The notes under the pieces: model-generated
Told to the model about the DNA's origin: nothing
The model's input: only the letters and a program-made list of their open reading frames with translations
Database searches by the model: none
Translations under genes and position numbers: made by a program
Shown: piece after piece, positions 5,348-8,592 of the stretch
Position numbering within the stretch: position 1 is the stretch's first letter
Layout of the letters: each line of letters begins with the position of its first letter
From: JBAZOY01 sp041648505
GTDB lineage: Bacteria; Desulfobacterota; Syntrophia; Syntrophales; CG2-30-49-12
Assembly (NCBI GenBank): GCA_041648505.1
Contig: JBAZOY010000085.1
Coordinates: 1-8,592, forward strand
Direction: 5' to 3'
DNA: 8,592 nucleotides

Positions 5348-7654
5348 ATGGCAGAAGCAGCTAAAAAGAAAAGCATGAAGCAGAAGAAGATTGACGAAGT
5401 CATAAAGGCAGAAGACCAGTGGGAGCCGGTAGGTCACACACCGATGCCCGATATTCCGGACTTAAGAAACTGGGATATGCGGCTGATGAAGACTTACAAA
5501 CCATTTTATGCACCCGTGTGTGACCTGTGCTGCTTCTGCACCTATGGAAAATGTGATCTTACTGGAGATAAGAGAGGAGCCTGCGGCATAGATATATCTA
5601 CACAGCAGGCGAGGGTAGTAACGCTTGCATGCTGCATGGGCATGTCGGCTCACGGCGGCCACGCCCGACACGTCCTCGACTATATGATTGAGAAATACGG
5701 CCGAGACTATAAGATCGACCTCGGGGATCAGATTCTGGTGGAAGCTCCACACATACGCACTGTGGTTGGGTTAAAGCCTGAAACACTTGGTGACTTGGAA
5801 AAAGCCATGGAATACTGCGAGGGACAGCTTATCCATGTTGTCTCATCTCTCCACACAGGAAATGAGGGTTCGAATCTTGACTATGAGTCCAAAGCCCTTC
5901 ACATCTCAATGCTTGACCACGTTGTCATGGAGATTGCGGATATAGCACAGATAACCGGATTCGGCTATCCCTCATCAAAAGCAGACACACCGCTGGTCGA
6001 GCTGGGTTGGGGTTCTGTCGACAAAACGAAGCCGACTATCTGTTTGATCGGTCATAATCCGGTGACTGCAATACCCATCATCTCTTATTTAAATGAACAT
6101 GGTCTGGAAGATAAGCTGGAAGTTGTGGGACTGTGCTGTACTGCGCTTGAGGTCACCCGTCGCAGCGACAAAGCTAAAGTGATCGGCCCGCTGTCCCGGG
6201 AGCTTTTCTTTATAAGAACAGGGTTGGCCGATGTTATAGTTACCGATGAACAATGCATACGTACAGATGTGACTGTTGAAGCCAGTAAAGTCGGCACCGC
6301 TGTTATTGCTACTTCGGATAAAGCAGCTTATGGGCTCGAGGACGTCAGCAAGCAAAGCATCGAAGAGATAATGGCGAAAATGAGAAACGGAGAGCATGTT
6401 TTCATGCTCGATCCTGAGAAGGCAGCAGAAGTGTCTGTGAAAATGGCAATAGAGCTGGCGCCGAAACGGACCAAGGTGTTGGTCAAAAAAGAAGACGTAC
6501 CTGATCTGGTCAAAGACCACAGGCTTTGTAATATGTGCAGCCAGGTCTGTCCCAATCTTCTGCCGGTCGGCGACGCCATAGAGGCTGCCAAGAATGGTAA
6601 TCTGCAACTACTGACAGAAGTATTCCATAGCTGTATCGGCTGTGGTAAATGTGACCAGGAATGTCCGCGCGACGTGCCCATTATAAAGACGATGCAAGCA
6701 GCGGCAAGCTGGGAGAAATGGAATATTCGGGCCGGCCGTGGACCAATCATGGATACTGAGATTAGAAAAGTAGGCGCCCCGTTAGTCCTGGGCACCATTC
6801 CCGGTATCATTGCTATTGTCGGCTGTACCAGCCTGCCTAAAGATTATGAGGAGATTGCGGAGATTGTAGATGAGTTTGCAAAAAGGAAGTACATCGTCGT
6901 CCTTAGCGGCTGCTCGGCAATGGCAGCAGGTATGTGGAAGGATGAGGACGGCAAGACCGTCTACGAAAAATATCCTCCCACGTTCGACGCCGGAGGAGTT
7001 CTCAACGTTGGCTCGTGTGTGTCTAATGCTCATATAACGGGCGCTGCCATGAAAGTAGCTAATATTTTCGCCACACTGCCTCTACGCGGCAACTACGAGG
7101 TCATTGCCGATTATATCCTGAACCGCATAGGCGCCGTTGGTCTCGCCTGGGGCGCGTATTCGCAGAAAGCGGCATCAATCGCTACAGGCTGTAACAGGCT
7201 GGGGATCCCCGTGGTCCTGGGCCCGCATGGTGCGAAGTATCGGAGGCTGTTCCTCAGCAACAAGGGAGAGGATGACTGGTCAGTGATGGATGGCCGTGAG
7301 AAGAAACTGGTAGATACTGGAGAACCGTCTCCGGAACACCTCTTAACAGTTGTCGAATCTAAGGAACGTGCCATTGTTACTATGGCCAAACTGTGCATCA
7401 GGAAGAACGACACTCCACAGGGTCGGCAGCTTAAGCTTACCCACTATATCGGCCTGCACAAAAAATATCTGGGTTCCTTGCCGGATGACCTCCATCTGTT
7501 TGTAAGAAAAACCAGCGACATACCGATCTTCTTCAAGAAGGAAGTAAAGGCTTATCTGAAAGAGGTTGGCTGGGAGGAGAAACCTGTACTGACTCTGCCT
7601 ACCCTGGTTGGAACTTACCCATCTGAGGTACCTATAGAGGCAGTGGTGCGATAG
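5348..7654 (+). CDS. cdhA: Archaeal-type CO dehydrogenase/ACDS complex, alpha subunit
   Basis: Ni-Fe-S CO dehydrogenase catalytic subunit (CO + H2O to CO2 with two electrons to ferredoxin, and the reverse), cytoplasmic, partner of CdhB. Residues are counted from ATG 5342; subtract two for the preferred start. The N-terminal Cys cluster C60, C63, C64, C66, C71, C81 (CDLCCFCTYGKC then GACG) fits the D and B iron-sulfur clusters. Candidate C-cluster ligands are H238 (IGHNP), C265/C266 (CCTA), C305 (DEQC), C524 (SGCS), C559 (GSCV) and C617. A two-cluster ferredoxin-like insert, found in the archaeal form and not in the CooS/AcsA type, spans about 390-445: CNMCSQVCP (C396, C399, C403) and CIGCGKCDQEC (C431, C434, C437, C441). 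The first of these has H393 where the leading Cys is expected. About 768 residues is normal for CdhA. cdhB follows after 41 bases; the acetyl-CoA synthase and corrinoid subunits are not present. Confidence 0.95.
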   Translation: MAEAAKKKSMKQKKIDEVIKAEDQWEPVGHTPMPDIPDLRNWDMRLMKTYKPFYAPVCDLCCFCTYGKCDLTGDKRGACGIDISTQQARVVTLACCMGMSAHGGHARHVLDYMIEKYGRDYKIDLGDQILVEAPHIRTVVGLKPETLGDLEKAMEYCEGQLIHVVSSLHTGNEGSNLDYESKALHISMLDHVVMEIADIAQITGFGYPSSKADTPLVELGWGSVDKTKPTICLIGHNPVTAIPIISYLNEHGLEDKLEVVGLCCTALEVTRRSDKAKVIGPLSRELFFIRTGLADVIVTDEQCIRTDVTVEASKVGTAVIATSDKAAYGLEDVSKQSIEEIMAKMRNGEHVFMLDPEKAAEVSVKMAIELAPKRTKVLVKKEDVPDLVKDHRLCNMCSQVCPNLLPVGDAIEAAKNGNLQLLTEVFHSCIGCGKCDQECPRDVPIIKTMQAAASWEKWNIRAGRGPIMDTEIRKVGAPLVLGTIPGIIAIVGCTSLPKDYEEIAEIVDEFAKRKYIVVLSGCSAMAAGMWKDEDGKTVYEKYPPTFDAGGVLNVGSCVSNAHITGAAMKVANIFATLPLRGNYEVIADYILNRIGAVGLAWGAYSQKAASIATGCNRLGIPVVLGPHGAKYRRLFLSNKGEDDWSVMDGREKKLVDTGEPSPEHLLTVVESKERAIVTMAKLCIRKNDTPQGRQLKLTHYIGLHKKYLGSLPDDLHLFVRKTSDIPIFFKKEVKAYLKEVGWEEKPVLTLPTLVGTYPSEVPIEAVVR

Positions 7655-7675
7655 GATTATAACGGAGTAACATAC

Positions 7676-7688
7676 AGGAGGCAGGAGG
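7676..7688 (+). promoter_or_regulatory. Doubled ribosome-binding site of cdhB
   Basis: AGGAGG occurs twice (7676-7681 and 7683-7688) within a direct repeat of CAGGAGG. The second copy is seven bases from ATG 7696. Two tandem Shine-Dalgarno sequences may help keep CdhB output balanced with CdhA. Confidence 0.7.
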
Positions 7689-7695
7689 CTTTATA

Positions 7696-8250
7696 ATGAC
7701 GACATTACCGTATCATCGTGTTAATGTGTTGACTGGAACCAAATCGGCAAGGCTGATTGAGGACGCCAAGGAATATGCCCTTTTGGTCAACAAGGCAAAA
7801 AGACCACTATTTGTCCTGGGCCCGGACATCCTTACTAAGGCAGTAGAGGGAAGGCCTCTAGTGGAGTATGCTCTGGACATAGCCAGGGCGCTGGACATCC
7901 CCATCTGCGCCACAGCGCACACTCAGAAAAAGCTGTTGGAGATGGGTGTAGAGCCATCCAGCAGCTACGATATTATAGAGATCATCAACCACCTGAAGAA
8001 CCCGGCATGGCAGGGGGTAAAGAAAGAGGGCAATCATGACCTTGTAATGTTCCTTGGTGTAAGGGCTGATCTTGCTGAGCAGGGGCTATCTACTCTGAAG
8101 CACTATGCTTCTCCACACCTCAAGACTATGACCCTGTGCCCCTACTATTTCCCTCATGCAAGTTATTCACTGCCCAATTTCAGAAAAGGCTCCCAATGGA
8201 AAGAGTTTTTGGATAATTTCATTGCTAACCTGAAAAAGAAGGAGGCATGA
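7696..8250 (+). CDS. cdhB: Archaeal-type CO dehydrogenase/ACDS complex, epsilon subunit
   Basis: Small subunit that binds CdhA in the alpha2-epsilon2 CO dehydrogenase component of ACDS. In archaea it is thought to help electron transfer (an FAD/ferredoxin contact has been proposed) but carries no metal cluster itself. The 184-residue length fits the family. RPLFVLGPDIL (36-46) is the characteristic first strand-turn of its Rossmann-like (DHS) fold. It is followed by ALDIPICATAHTQKKL, by DLVMFLGVRADLAEQGL, and by the conserved ending TLCPYYFPHASYSLPNF. No CxxC motifs are present, as expected. It shares the cdhA transcript (41-base gap). The stop overlaps an ATG (ATGA at 8247-8250) preceded by AAGGAGG, as if another gene once followed, but that frame stops after two codons. 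Confidence 0.93.
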   Translation: MTTLPYHRVNVLTGTKSARLIEDAKEYALLVNKAKRPLFVLGPDILTKAVEGRPLVEYALDIARALDIPICATAHTQKKLLEMGVEPSSSYDIIEIINHLKNPAWQGVKKEGNHDLVMFLGVRADLAEQGLSTLKHYASPHLKTMTLCPYYFPHASYSLPNFRKGSQWKEFLDNFIANLKKKEA

Positions 8251-8282
8251 TTTAGTTTTTCGCAAATGATGTGTAAATTGAA

Positions 8283-8333
8283 GGGAGTAGCACACGAACC
8301 AGAAGGACAAGTTCTGGATAATGTGGTACTCCC
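8283..8333. other. Long nested hairpin downstream of cdhB
   Basis: GGGAGTAGCACA (8283-8294) pairs with TGTGGTACTCCC (8322-8333) with one G-G mismatch in twelve. Inside it CCAGAA (8299-8304) pairs perfectly with TTCTGG (8312-8317) around a seven-base loop, with a four-base spacer on each side. No T-run follows, so it is not a canonical intrinsic terminator. It could protect the 3' end of the cdhAB message, be a processing site or be a relic palindromic repeat. Confidence 0.6.
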
Positions 8334-8476
8334 AAATTATTTCCACTGTTTGTAAATAAAGTCGGTGAATTCTCCACTCTGTTTAATATATTAAATTCCT
8401 TAAAATAATTTCCCAAAGTATATCTTCATAACATCACAAAGCAATACAGGCAGTATATTATATAGAAAAATGCCTG
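8334..8476. other. AT-rich non-coding stretch
   Basis: No reading frame or recognised signal supports a gene here. TGTTTAATATA at 8380-8390 is identical to 1600-1610, just left of promoter-module copy A, and both are followed closely by AAATTCC; this may be a fragment of the same module or chance in AT-rich DNA. Confidence 0.35.
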
Positions 8477-8477
8477 T
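8446..8477. repeat. AT-loop inverted repeat
   Basis: ACAGGCA (8446-8452) and TGCCTGT (8471-8477) are perfect seven-base complements around an 18-base AT-rich loop. It directly abuts the TGTCCG repeat cluster and may mark the border of that element. Confidence 0.4.
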
Positions 8478-8592
8478 TAGCAACAAATAGATTTGTCCGG
8501 TTTAGTAGCAAATGAATTGTCCGCTTTTACTGTCCGGGAGAATCCGGGACTCATGATTCTTATCGGGACAGGTGACGAGCGGCGGAGTTACG
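8477..8592. mobile_element. Probable end of an insertion sequence with TGTCCG repeats, cut by the window edge
   Basis: Two near-tandem direct repeats start TTAG(C/T)A(A/G)CAAAT and end TTGTCCG(G/C)TTT (8477-8503 and 8502-8527), with about 22 of 26 bases the same. A third CTGTCCG follows at 8530. The third is part of a hairpin: CTGTCC (8530-8535) with GGACAG (8566-8571), and AGAATC (8539-8544) with GATTCT (8555-8560). Repeated short motifs at one end are typical of transposase-binding termini, for example of IS21-like and other integrase-type (DDE) elements. A frame open from 8553 to the edge (ATG, then ...GDERRSY) could be the start of the transposase, but 13 codons are too few to tell. The family is not identified. 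Confidence 0.4.

Noticed and set aside
1..8592. tRNA, rRNA or CRISPR array
   Set aside because: No cloverleaf-like segment, rRNA-like stretch or regularly spaced repeat-spacer pattern was seen; the only tandem repeats are the TGTCCG units at the right edge, with no unique spacers.

Overview
The window looks like part of a chromosome from an anaerobic bacterium that uses C1 or CO metabolism. The evidence for a bacterium is the set of TTGACA-type promoters, strong AGGAGG ribosome-binding sites, a PPDK/PEP-synthase regulatory protein and a Y-family DNA polymerase IV. The evidence for anaerobic life is a rubrerythrin and an archaeal-type Ni-Fe-S CO dehydrogenase (CdhA with CdhB). The phylum cannot be fixed from this stretch; Desulfobacterota, Chloroflexota or an acetogen-like Firmicute are all possible. 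All genes recognised lie on the + strand.

Layout. (1) 1-1307: the 3' portion of a succinate dehydrogenase/fumarate reductase-family flavoprotein, its start outside the window, closed by a clear intrinsic terminator at 1344-1375. (2) 1308-1862: a 555-base non-coding stretch whose right half carries a promoter module. (3) 1863-5031: four co-directional, closely spaced genes encoding rubrerythrin, a GyrI-like effector-binding protein, a PPDK/PEP-synthase regulatory kinase/phosphorylase and DNA polymerase IV. (4) 5032-5341: an intergenic stretch with two GC-rich hairpins and a second copy of the promoter module. (5) 5348-8250: the cdhA-cdhB pair, encoding the alpha and epsilon subunits of an ACDS-type CO dehydrogenase. 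(6) 8251-8592: a non-coding stretch with a long imperfect hairpin, an AT-rich inverted repeat and, at the right edge, a cluster of TGTCCG direct repeats that looks like the end of an insertion sequence.

How it works together. CdhAB would interconvert CO2 and CO with ferredoxin electrons, normally handing CO to an acetyl-CoA synthase that is not in this window. The Ni-Fe-S enzyme is oxygen-sensitive, and rubrerythrin removes peroxide. The most interesting observation is that the region upstream of rubrerythrin and the region upstream of cdhA appear to be diverged copies of one promoter module of about 110 bases (1616-1724 and 5196-5310). They share the -35 and an overlapping palindrome, which suggests common control of the oxidative-defence gene and the CO dehydrogenase. 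Other points of note are a His in place of a predicted cluster Cys in CdhA, an Asn at the usual FAD-linking His of the flavoprotein, and a cdh operon that appears to stop abruptly after cdhB.
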